Assembly (NCBI GenBank): GCA_003554115.1
Contig: PWFE01000163.1
Span: 1 to 11,681, forward strand
DNA length: 11,681 bases
Direction: 5' to 3'
Source of the DNA: Haloferacaceae archaeon
Lineage (GTDB): Archaea > Halobacteriota > Halobacteria > Halobacteriales > Haloferacaceae
Of this stretch, positions 6,703 to 11,534 are shown one piece after another. How positions within the stretch are numbered: position 1 is the stretch's first letter; every line of letters starts with the position of its first letter. The notes below the pieces were generated by a model. That model worked only from the letters and a program-made list of their open reading frames with translations. It ran no database searches and was not told the DNA's origin. The position numbers and the translations under genes were made by a program.

Positions 6703-7058
6703 TCAAGGAGTGAATCGAACTCATCGAGCAGCTTGGTCTCCGAGATCGGTTTCGTTACGTAGCCGTCGGCACCGGATTTGGCTGCCTCGCGCATCTTTTC
6801 TTCCTGTTCGACACTCGTACACATGACGATAATCGTCTCCGGTGAGCGACGTTTGATCTCCTTGAGCGCTTCGAGACCGGTCATCTCGGGCATGATGATA
6901 TCCATCGTGATCACATCTGGTGTAAGTTCTTCGAACTTCGAGACGGCCTGCTTTCCGTTTTCGGCCGTATCGACGACATCGAACCGATCATCAAGCGTGT
7001 CGGAGACGATCGTTCGCTGAAACGATGAGTCATCTACGACAAGCGTCCGATACGTCAT
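6699..7058 (-). CDS. CheY-like stand-alone response-regulator receiver
   Basis: A 119-residue protein made only of a receiver domain that accepts phosphate from a histidine kinase. All active-site residues are in place: D9 and D10 for Mg2+, D53 as the phospho-acceptor (TMDIIMPEM), T81 (MCTS), the switch aromatic Y100, and K103 (VTKPI). The segment CTSVEQEEKMREAAKSGADGYVTKP closely resembles haloarchaeal CheY as I remember it, but no chemotaxis genes are nearby, so the partner kinase and output are unknown. There is no output domain. The start at 7058 is fixed by a TATA box about 24 bases upstream; the open frame extends further upstream, but that region lies across the promoter and into the next gene. 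It is convergent with the SWIM gene. Confidence 0.9.
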   Translation of the reverse strand: MTYRTLVVDDSSFQRTIVSDTLDDRFDVVDTAENGKQAVSKFEELTPDVITMDIIMPEMTGLEALKEIKRRSPETIIVMCTSVEQEEKMREAAKSGADGYVTKPISETKLLDEFDSLLE

Positions 7059-7078
7059 ACTGGTCCTGCGATGGAAGC

Positions 7079-7086
7079 GTATAAAG
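7079..7086 (-). promoter_or_regulatory. TATA box of the receiver gene
   Basis: On the minus strand this reads CTTTATAC, centred about 24 bases before the ATG at 7058. It predicts a leaderless transcript independent of the upstream membrane-protein gene. Confidence 0.6.
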
Positions 7087-7123
7087 TGCTTATCCATGCG
7101 GTATCTGTCAGCCTCCCGGTTTT

Positions 7124-7795
7124 TTACGTGGGAGTCGTGATCGCCGCTGCAATCAGCGGGCCGAAGACGGCCGCGAGTCCAGCAGTGACCCATCGGTCGA
7201 GTGGTCCGCCAGTGAGCACCCCAACCGCAAGCAGTCCGCCAGCCACTGTAAGTCCCGCCAGTGGGAACCATCTGCGGCGTCTGGATCGGTTGTGAGTGGT
7301 CGACCGCGTGCCGTAGACGACGCCTGCGACAAACACCACCACGGCACTGACCGCACCAGCGGCAGCCCCCGTTAGCAGGCTGCCGGCAAGCAACAGGCCT
7401 GCTAGCAGAACGCAACCTCCTTCGAGTAGCCGCGGTCGAACCCACGATGGTGGCTCGCCGTAGTGACCTGCGTAGGCCGCCGCCGGGAGGAACACACCAA
7501 CTGCGAGCAGCGAGCCAAGCAGCGCGGCCTCGACTGTTGAGCCGAACTGGCGAATCGAATCCGCTAGCACACCGGCAGCCGCGATACCTGCGGTGACTGT
7601 CACTGCTTTTGGTGGCAACACCGTCGACGGCTCGTCGTCCGTATGGATCGCATACGCTGCAAACGGATAGCTACACAGCGCACAGACAACCGCCGCCGAA
7701 TAGAACTCACCGAGCGTTATGAGGACGAACCCACCGAACGCACCACCGAGAACAACACCGGCAACGAGCGCCAACTCGGGGGCATAGCGGTTCAT
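7124..7795 (-). CDS. Multi-pass membrane protein, unknown function
   Basis: I do not recognise this 223-residue protein. It is strongly hydrophobic, with about seven or eight predicted membrane helices. Examples are ALVAGVVLGGAFGGFVLITL near the N-terminus, AALLGSLLAVGVFLPAAAYAG in the middle and LAAVFGPLIAAAITT at the end. There is one basic cytoplasmic-type loop (TTHNRSRRRRW). Helices are rich in Ala, Gly, Val and Leu, without charged catalytic residues in the membrane. The open frame runs further upstream, but that part overlaps the divergent TRAM gene. ATGs lie at 7801 and 7795; I chose 7795 (MNRYAPELAL) because a T-rich box is centred about 25 bases before it. The receiver gene lies downstream with its own promoter, so the two need not be linked. 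Confidence 0.7.
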   Translation of the reverse strand: MNRYAPELALVAGVVLGGAFGGFVLITLGEFYSAAVVCALCSYPFAAYAIHTDDEPSTVLPPKAVTVTAGIAAAGVLADSIRQFGSTVEAALLGSLLAVGVFLPAAAYAGHYGEPPSWVRPRLLEGGCVLLAGLLLAGSLLTGAAAGAVSAVVVFVAGVVYGTRSTTHNRSRRRRWFPLAGLTVAGGLLAVGVLTGGPLDRWVTAGLAAVFGPLIAAAITTPT

Positions 7796-7813
7796 ATCCA
7801 TTCTTCGGGCGGC

Positions 7814-7824
7814 AGCAAAAAGAA
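7814..7824 (-). promoter_or_regulatory. TATA-like box of the 223-aa membrane protein gene
   Basis: On the minus strand this reads TTCTTTTTGCT, about 25 bases before the ATG at 7795 and about 19 before the ATG at 7801. Confidence 0.4.
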
Positions 7825-7854
7825 CAGCCCGGTTGTCAGGGGCTCCAGCGGAAG

Positions 7855-7863
7855 CGTTTAATC
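7855..7863 (+). promoter_or_regulatory. TATA-like box of the TRAM gene
   Basis: CGTTTAATC, centred about 27 bases before the ATG at 7886, consistent with a leaderless mRNA and with the full-length N-terminus. Confidence 0.55.
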
Positions 7864-7885
7864 GGCACCCTGAGTACGGACAGGT

Positions 7886-8368
7886 ATGCCGAACTGTCCA
7901 CTGGCGGATGACTGCCCGAGCTTTTCGGAGCGAATCAAAGGCATGGGCTGTCAGCATTACGGTGATCGCGGCGGCGCAGAGTGGTGTCAACACTACAGTA
8001 TGCCGATCCGTGAACTCAAACAGCAGCCGATCCAACCCGGCGAGGAAGTGATTGTCGAGGTCACAGACATGCACGAAAGCGGAGCAGGTGTCGGCCGAAC
8101 CGAAGACGGCTTTATTGTCTTCATTGACGGCCTGCTACCTGATGCGCGCGCAAAGGTTCGAATCGACCGTGTGCTGTCGAACCACGCCAAAGCCAACGAG
8201 GTAATCGAACGTCTCCCGCTCGAAGCCGACGAGGAGTCCGATGCCGAGACTGACGCTGAGACCGACAAGGACGCAGCCGACGACAGCGATGGAGACGACA
8301 ACTCGACCGGTCGACGTGGGCCGGACCGAGACCGCTTGGGCAGCCGCGAGAACTTCTGGGGCGGCTAA
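7886..8368 (+). CDS. TRAM-domain protein with N-terminal four-cysteine cluster
   Basis: A 160-residue protein in three parts. Residues 4-34 hold C4-x5-C10-x11-C22-x11-C34, interleaved with His24 and His36, suited to a zinc or Fe-S site. Residues about 46-107 are a TRAM domain (PGEEVIVEVTDMHESGAGVGRTEDGFIVFIDGLLPDARAKVRI), a small beta-barrel that binds RNA in tRNA-modifying enzymes and in archaeal RNA chaperones. Then comes a very acidic linker (about 110-135) and a basic tail ending RLGSRENFWGG. An internal ATG at codon 39 would leave the TRAM part alone, but the TATA box fits the first ATG. An RNA-binding role is likely; the target is unknown. It is divergent from the 223-aa membrane protein and followed by tfx, which has its own promoter. 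Confidence 0.85.
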   Translation: MPNCPLADDCPSFSERIKGMGCQHYGDRGGAEWCQHYSMPIRELKQQPIQPGEEVIVEVTDMHESGAGVGRTEDGFIVFIDGLLPDARAKVRIDRVLSNHAKANEVIERLPLEADEESDAETDAETDKDAADDSDGDDNSTGRRGPDRDRLGSRENFWGG

Positions 8369-8409
8369 CTCTCTGTCAGGAGTGTGTCGCGCCGGTGGAC
8401 AGTCAGAAC

Positions 8410-8421
8410 TGTAGCTTTTTC
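8410..8421 (+). promoter_or_regulatory. TATA-like box of the Tfx-family gene
   Basis: TGTAGCTTTTTC, centred about 29 bases before the ATG at 8446, supporting that start rather than the in-frame GTG at 8395. Confidence 0.45.
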
Positions 8422-8445
8422 CGCACCCCCTCCGAACGACTAGCT

Positions 8446-8952
8446 ATGACAGACGGGACCGACAGTGACGACCCGGTCGAAGTGGGGGACGTCGGAACAG
8501 ATGTCGAGACGCTGCTTGAACGAGCTGGCTTCGATCCCGACACGAACGTATTGACGCGCAGACAGGCCGAAGTGCTCGCCTTTCGGGAACGTGGCATGCG
8601 ACAGCGGGATATCGCCGACCGACTGGGTACCTCGCGGGCCAACGTTTCTAACGTTGAGGCCAGCGCGCGTGAAAACATCGCCAGAGCCCGCGAAACTGTC
8701 GCATTCGCGGAGGCAGTGGCCGCGCCGATCCGTGTCGAGATTCCTGCCGGCACGGATCTGTTCGACGTCCCGACAATGGTGTACGACGCCTGTGATCCAG
8801 CGAGCCTGAAAGTCAACTACACTGCTCCAGAGCTCATGACCGCGATCAGTGAGGCCGCAGACGGCGCAATCGAAGGCCGGGCAGTTCACGAATCGCTTCT
8901 CGTTGGTGTGACCGACGACGGCGAGCTTCGGATTCGACAATCAGGCGAGTAG
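8446..8952 (+). CDS. Tfx-family DNA-binding protein
   Basis: A 168-residue archaeal transcription factor related to Tfx of Methanothermobacter, where it was described binding near molybdenum/formylmethanofuran dehydrogenase genes. The N-terminal helix-turn-helix lies at about 36-80: LTRRQAEVLAFRERGMRQRDIADRLGTSRANVSNVEASARENI in outline, with LTxRQAEVL as in Tfx and sigma-like HTHs. The rest (PIRVEIPAGTDLFDVPTMVYDACD ... LLVGVTDDGELRIRQ) is the beta-rich Tfx C-terminal domain, possibly for ligand binding. The target in haloarchaea cannot be inferred from the neighbours. A GTG at 8395 would add 17 residues that cross the promoter, so it is rejected. The gene converges with the 97-aa gene with only 7 bases between, and the stop lies in a perfect dyad. 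Confidence 0.88.
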   Translation: MTDGTDSDDPVEVGDVGTDVETLLERAGFDPDTNVLTRRQAEVLAFRERGMRQRDIADRLGTSRANVSNVEASARENIARARETVAFAEAVAAPIRVEIPAGTDLFDVPTMVYDACDPASLKVNYTAPELMTAISEAADGAIEGRAVHESLLVGVTDDGELRIRQSGE

Positions 8953-8963
8953 GCACTGCCTAC
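8949..8963. repeat. GTAR-N7-YTAC dyad, copy i (perfect, contains both convergent stops)
   Basis: GTAGGCACTGCCTAC, a perfect odd-length palindrome (7-bp arms around a central C). The plus-strand stop TAG at 8950-8952 and the minus-strand stop at 8960-8962 sit at near mirror-image positions in it. It could act as a bidirectional hairpin. Confidence 0.65.
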
Positions 8964-9253
8964 CAGGTCTCGATAATCCCGTCTTTGATATCCTCAACAC
9001 AACCCACACAGTCAGTGTGGTCCGGATCGAAACAAGCTGGTTTTCCCTCACTGTCGAGAGCGACTGCGCGCTTTTCGGCATGTCGACGACAGACAATTTT
9101 GGCACGGTTTTCGTCGTCGACCGGCAGCTCATCGAGAATCGCCGCGCGCCGGGGCTCGCCTTTGCCCTCGGCGTAGGCTCTGCGCGCGCGTTCGTACTGT
9201 CGGCCGAGTTCGCGTAACCGCTCGGAGACGAACCCGTCGAACCGCTCGTCCAT
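8960..9253 (-). CDS. Small Cys-rich protein, unknown function
   Basis: I do not recognise a characterised family for this 97-residue protein. The N-terminal half is helical and charged (ERLRELGRQYERARRAYAEGKGEPRRAAILDELPVDDENRAKIVC). The C-terminal half carries C55-x2-H58, C74 with nearby H79, and C82-x2-C85, a set that could hold one zinc ion in a ribbon-like fold. The end is hydrophobic and short (DIKDGIIETW). The gene is genuine by its acidic haloarchaeal composition, ordered Cys/His pairs, a TATA box 25 bases before the ATG, and a clean convergent end with tfx. It lies divergent to the rpa operon across a 191-base space. Confidence 0.75.
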   Translation of the reverse strand: MDERFDGFVSERLRELGRQYERARRAYAEGKGEPRRAAILDELPVDDENRAKIVCRRHAEKRAVALDSEGKPACFDPDHTDCVGCVEDIKDGIIETW

Positions 9254-9273
9254 ATCCGCTGTTCGGCGGCCAG

Positions 9274-9282
9274 TTGTATAGC
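9274..9282 (-). promoter_or_regulatory. TATA box of the 97-aa Cys-rich gene
   Basis: On the minus strand this reads GCTATACAA, centred about 25 bases before the ATG at 9253. Confidence 0.5.
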
Positions 9283-9376
9283 TCCGTTGCTGGTCGACGC
9301 TGCGAACGCGTCAACACCACCGACTCGATATTCCCCGGCGCAGTCTATCGGTTTTACATTCACTGTCCGCCCGATA

Positions 9377-9387
9377 CCTTTTATACG
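9377..9387 (+). promoter_or_regulatory. TATA box of the rpa operon
   Basis: ACCTTTTATAC, a strong match with centre near 9382. It predicts transcription start at about 9407-9410, leaving a leader of about 38 bases before the rpa ATG at 9445. This is unlike most genes here, which look leaderless. The remaining bases 9283-9376 of this space show no recognisable feature. Confidence 0.65.
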
Positions 9388-9406
9388 ATGAGGGGCCAAC
9401 CTCCAC

Positions 9407-9448
9407 ATGTCTCCCATTGAAAATAGAGCGGAGACAGTCAAACCATGA
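9407..9448 (+). CDS. Putative leader peptide upstream of rpa, 13 codons
   Basis: A tiny reading frame, MSPIENRAETVKP, starts with an ATG about 25 bases after the centre of the TATA box, so it could be translated as a leaderless message. Its TGA stop (9446-9448) overlaps the rpa start (9445-9447) in an ATGA junction, the same arrangement used between the two rpa operon genes. This suggests translational coupling. No homology is claimed. At this length a chance frame is quite possible, so confidence rests on position only. Confidence 0.35.
   Translation: MSPIENRAETVKP
9408..9436 (+). promoter_or_regulatory. Leader inverted repeat covering the rpa ribosome-binding site
   Basis: TGTCTCC (9408-9414) and GGAGACA (9430-9436) are perfect 7-base inverted repeats with a 15-base loop. 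The right arm contains GGAG, the only Shine-Dalgarno-like sequence before the rpa ATG. The stem would form at the extreme 5' end of the predicted mRNA and could limit initiation. It might instead be a DNA operator next to the start site. Confidence 0.45.
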
Positions 9449-10377
9449 GTGAGTTGCAGACACACGCAGCCGAGATAGCCGAACAGTTCTCGGATCATAT
9501 CGACGTCAGTACCGACGAAATCGAAACCAAGCTCCAGCGACTGGTAACCGAATACAAAGTCCCAGTCGACGAAGCCAAACGCAGCGTCACCAACAGCTAC
9601 CTCGACGAAGCAGATATCGACCGCGAGGAGCTGGGCCGTGGCGGTGCCGAATCGGTCTTGGTCGGCGAGATTGACCAAGACGAACAGTGGGTCGACGTCA
9701 CAGTCAACGTTGTCGAGCTGTGGGAACCCCGCAGCGACTCGATTTCGCAGGTCGGCCTGGTCGGCGACGAGTCCGGCCGCATCAAGTTCGTCTCGTTTGC
9801 GACCTCCGAGCTCGACGAACTCGAAGAGAGCGCGAGCTACAAGCTCTCGAACGTCGTCACCGACGAGTATCAAGGTGATTACTCGATCAAACTCAACCGG
9901 ACGACGACGATCACGGAACTCGACGAAGAGATCGAGGTTGGCGACAACTCGACCACTGTCGAGGGCGCACTCGTCGACGTCCAGTCCGGCTCAGGACTAA
10001 TCAAACGCTGTCCGAAGGAGGGCTGTACGCGCGTCCTTCAGAACGGTCGGTGTTCGGAACACGGCGAGGTCGACGGCGAGTTCGACCTCCGCATCAAGGC
10101 CGTCGTCGACGACGGCCACGAAGTTCACGATGTGATCTTCAACCGCCAAGCCACCGAGGAACTCACCGGTATCGAACTGGAGGCGGCCAAACAGCAGGCG
10201 ATGGACGCCCTTGATACGACCGTCGTCGCCGATGGCATCCGCGAGGATATCGTCGGCCGCTACTTCCGGATTACTGGCCCTACACTTGGCCGGTATGTCT
10301 TGGCAAACGAGTTCGAACAGCTGTCTACGCCGACAGATACCGACGCAATCCTGACCAAAGTGAGGGCCCTCCAATGA
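9445..10377 (+). CDS. rpa3: Replication protein A-type single-strand DNA-binding protein (Rpa3-like)
   Basis: A 310-residue single-stranded DNA-binding protein that protects ssDNA in replication and repair. The helical N-terminus (1-60) ends in the segment EYKVPVDEAKRSVTNSYLDE, typical of haloarchaeal RPA. An OB fold spans about 71-160 (QWVDVTVNVVELWEPRSDSISQVGLVGDESGRIKFVSF), and a second OB-like region at 171-290 contains a zinc finger C189-x4-C194-x8-C203-x2-H206, as in RPA70-type proteins. Haloferax has a longer Rpa1 and a shorter Rpa3 of about this size that pairs with a dedicated partner; the length and absence of a downstream phosphoesterase point to the rpa3 type. The operon partner follows with an ATGA overlap. 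The leader carries a mini-ORF and inverted repeat. Confidence 0.93.
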   Translation: MSELQTHAAEIAEQFSDHIDVSTDEIETKLQRLVTEYKVPVDEAKRSVTNSYLDEADIDREELGRGGAESVLVGEIDQDEQWVDVTVNVVELWEPRSDSISQVGLVGDESGRIKFVSFATSELDELEESASYKLSNVVTDEYQGDYSIKLNRTTTITELDEEIEVGDNSTTVEGALVDVQSGSGLIKRCPKEGCTRVLQNGRCSEHGEVDGEFDLRIKAVVDDGHEVHDVIFNRQATEELTGIELEAAKQQAMDALDTTVVADGIREDIVGRYFRITGPTLGRYVLANEFEQLSTPTDTDAILTKVRALQ

Positions 10378-11009
10378 GCACTGATCAGTCCGTCCCAACC
10401 CGAGAAGTCGCCCAGCGCGTGTTTGCCGAGGAGTTCAACGCCGCAAGCTACACGTTCAAAGAAAGCGATGACGACCGCGCGCCCGTCTACGCGCTGTTGC
10501 CGACCGGCGAGCGCGCCAACCGCGTGTTTTTTGTTGGCACGCTGACCGAAACCGACGACGTCGGCGAGGACAACGAGTACTGGCAGGGTCGGATCGTCGA
10601 CCCGACGGGGACGTTTTTCGTCTACGCCGGCCAGTACCAGCCCGAAGCCGCCAGCACGCTCCGCGAACTCGAACCGCCCGCCTACGTTGCAGTGGTCGGC
10701 AAACCCCGAACGTACGAAACCGACGACGGCAACGTGACTGTCTCGGTGCGGCCCGAATCGATCACTCCAGTCGACGCCGCAACGCGTGATCGCTGGGTGG
10801 CCGAGACCGCCGAGCGCACACTTGAGCGGATTCAAGCGTTCGACGACGAGGCCAACGAGTACGCCCGCATGGCCCGCGAGCAGTACGGCGAGGAGCTCTC
10901 GACGTACAAACAGGCGGTCGTTGCGGCACTCGAAAGCCTTGACGACGAGTCGACTGACAGTGTCGAGAGCCAATCCGAGACGACTGTTGACGGCACACCA
11001 GAGCCATAG
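10374..11009 (+). CDS. rpap3: RPA-associated protein (COG3390 type, Rpap3-like)
   Basis: A 211-residue partner of the upstream single-strand DNA-binding protein. The N-terminal region (REVAQRVFAEEFNAASYTF) leads into an OB fold at about 50-125 (RVFFVGTLTETDDVGEDNEYWQGRIVDPTGTFFVYAGQY ... AYVAVVGKPRTY). A helical region follows (RWVAETAERTLERIQAFDDEANEYARMAREQYGEELSTYKQAVVAAL), then a disordered acidic tail. In Haloferax each RPAP binds its cognate RPA, which explains the operon and the 4-base overlap ATGA at 10374-10377. No zinc motif is present. The length fits the Rpap3 class rather than a longer partner protein. The stop is followed immediately by a perfect 15-base dyad. Confidence 0.92.
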   Translation: MSTDQSVPTREVAQRVFAEEFNAASYTFKESDDDRAPVYALLPTGERANRVFFVGTLTETDDVGEDNEYWQGRIVDPTGTFFVYAGQYQPEAASTLRELEPPAYVAVVGKPRTYETDDGNVTVSVRPESITPVDAATRDRWVAETAERTLERIQAFDDEANEYARMAREQYGEELSTYKQAVVAALESLDDESTDSVESQSETTVDGTPEP

Positions 11010-11024
11010 GTAGCCGTAGGCTAC
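11010..11024. repeat. GTAR-N7-YTAC dyad, copy j (directly after rpap3)
   Basis: GTAGCCGTAGGCTAC, perfect 6-bp arms with a 3-base loop, beginning on the base after the rpap3 stop. With the T5 run at 11034-11038 it could end the rpa operon transcript, although that run also belongs to the next TATA box. Confidence 0.6.
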
Positions 11025-11031
11025 TGGACGA

Positions 11032-11042
11032 CCTTTTTATAC
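11032..11042 (+). promoter_or_regulatory. TATA box of the ribbon-helix-helix gene
   Basis: CCTTTTTATAC, predicting transcription start near 11062 and a leader of about 66 bases. A weaker AT-rich block (ATTAAGTAA, 11082-11090) could give a start near 11110 with an 18-base leader. Confidence 0.55.
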
Positions 11043-11061
11043 AGCAGTGTTCACGCCCGCT

Positions 11062-11094
11062 GTGAGCGTGTCTGACAAACGATTAAGTAACTAG
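11062..11094 (+). CDS. Putative leader mini-ORF before the ribbon-helix-helix gene
   Basis: GTG-initiated MSVSDKRLSN (10 codons plus TAG) begins about 25 bases after the centre of the strong TATA box. A chance frame is likely enough that this is listed only because a similar arrangement precedes rpa3. Confidence 0.2.
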   Translation: MSVSDKRLSN

Positions 11095-11104
11095 GGTGCG
11101 GCAG

Positions 11105-11128
11105 TCCGTACAGAGAGGTCAGTACGGA
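11105..11128 (+). promoter_or_regulatory. Hairpin dyad at the start of the ribbon-helix-helix gene, with Shine-Dalgarno in the loop
   Basis: TCCGTAC (11105-11111) and GTACGGA (11122-11128) are perfect 7-base inverted repeats with a 10-base loop. The loop contains GAGGT (11115-11119), a good Shine-Dalgarno sequence 8 bases from the ATG. The A of the ATG is in the stem. It could be an RNA control element, or an autoregulatory operator for the encoded DNA-binding protein. Confidence 0.5.
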
Positions 11129-11532
11129 TGGGAAACAAAAACAAGACGATCTCGTTTCGGGTCAACGAAGATGCCTTTGAGACGCTCAGAGAAATCGCCG
11201 AACAGCGCGACATCTCGCTTTCGGCAGTGTTTCGGGACTACGTCGACATGCTCGTCGAACACGACGGCCAGATCAATGTCGTCCCCGAAGGTGAGTTTGA
11301 GCCACTAGCCGGCGACGACAGCGAGTTTCCGCCAACCGTCGAGGTACCAAAGAGCTTCATTCGGGAACACGAGCGTCTCGAACTCGAAGCCCAGCATCTC
11401 CGCGAACAGTTGGAAGAACACAAACAGTACATTACCCATCTCCGCGAGCAGGTCGACGAACACGACGAAGAGGTCATTTTTCTCGAAGACCTCGACAGCG
11501 AGCGTGACGAACCTTCCTTTCAGATCGGTTGA
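11128..11532 (+). CDS. Ribbon-helix-helix protein with C-terminal coiled coil
   Basis: A 134-residue putative transcription factor. Residues 5-45 fit a ribbon-helix-helix DNA-binding domain: the short strand KTISFRV, helix EDAFETLREIAEQRD, and helix LSAVFRDYVDMLVEHDG. After a flexible acidic linker, residues 77-117 form a heptad-like coiled coil (FIREHERLELEAQHLREQLEEHKQYITHLREQVDEHDEE), then an acidic end. The family usually works as dimers. It may be related to the haloarchaeal cell-division regulators CdrS/CdrL, but that is from memory and ftsZ2 is not in the window, so no symbol is given. It has one of the few strong Shine-Dalgarno sites here and a probable structured leader. Its stop is only two bases from the convergent gene. 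Confidence 0.83.
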   Translation: MGNKNKTISFRVNEDAFETLREIAEQRDISLSAVFRDYVDMLVEHDGQINVVPEGEFEPLAGDDSEFPPTVEVPKSFIREHERLELEAQHLREQLEEHKQYITHLREQVDEHDEEVIFLEDLDSERDEPSFQIG

Positions 11533-11534
11533 TT

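Noticed and set aside
7059..7445. N-terminal extension of the receiver protein by about 129 residues
   Set aside because: The extra sequence is out-of-frame with, and overlaps, the membrane-protein gene and the receiver's own TATA box; the receiver domain begins exactly at 7058.
7796..8074. N-terminal extension of the 223-aa membrane protein
   Set aside because: It would run antisense through the Cys-cluster and TRAM coding region and across both divergent promoters.
8395..8445. Seventeen-residue extension of the Tfx protein from a GTG
   Set aside because: It spans the probable TATA box, and the ATG at 8446 sits at leaderless distance.
8941..9873. A 310-codon minus-strand frame spanning the 97-aa gene, the rpa promoter and rpa3
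   Set aside because: It crosses the rpa promoter and runs antisense to a zinc-finger RPA gene; its translation is low in recognisable structure. High G+C produces such frames.
10260..10973. Minus-strand frame of 237 codons across rpa3/rpap3
   Set aside because: It is antisense to the rpap3 gene with its ATGA operon junction and OB fold.
11052..11070. CACGC/GCGTG hairpin near the predicted transcription start of the ribbon-helix-helix gene
   Set aside because: Five-base arms in GC-rich sequence are expected by chance, and the left arm probably lies upstream of the transcript.
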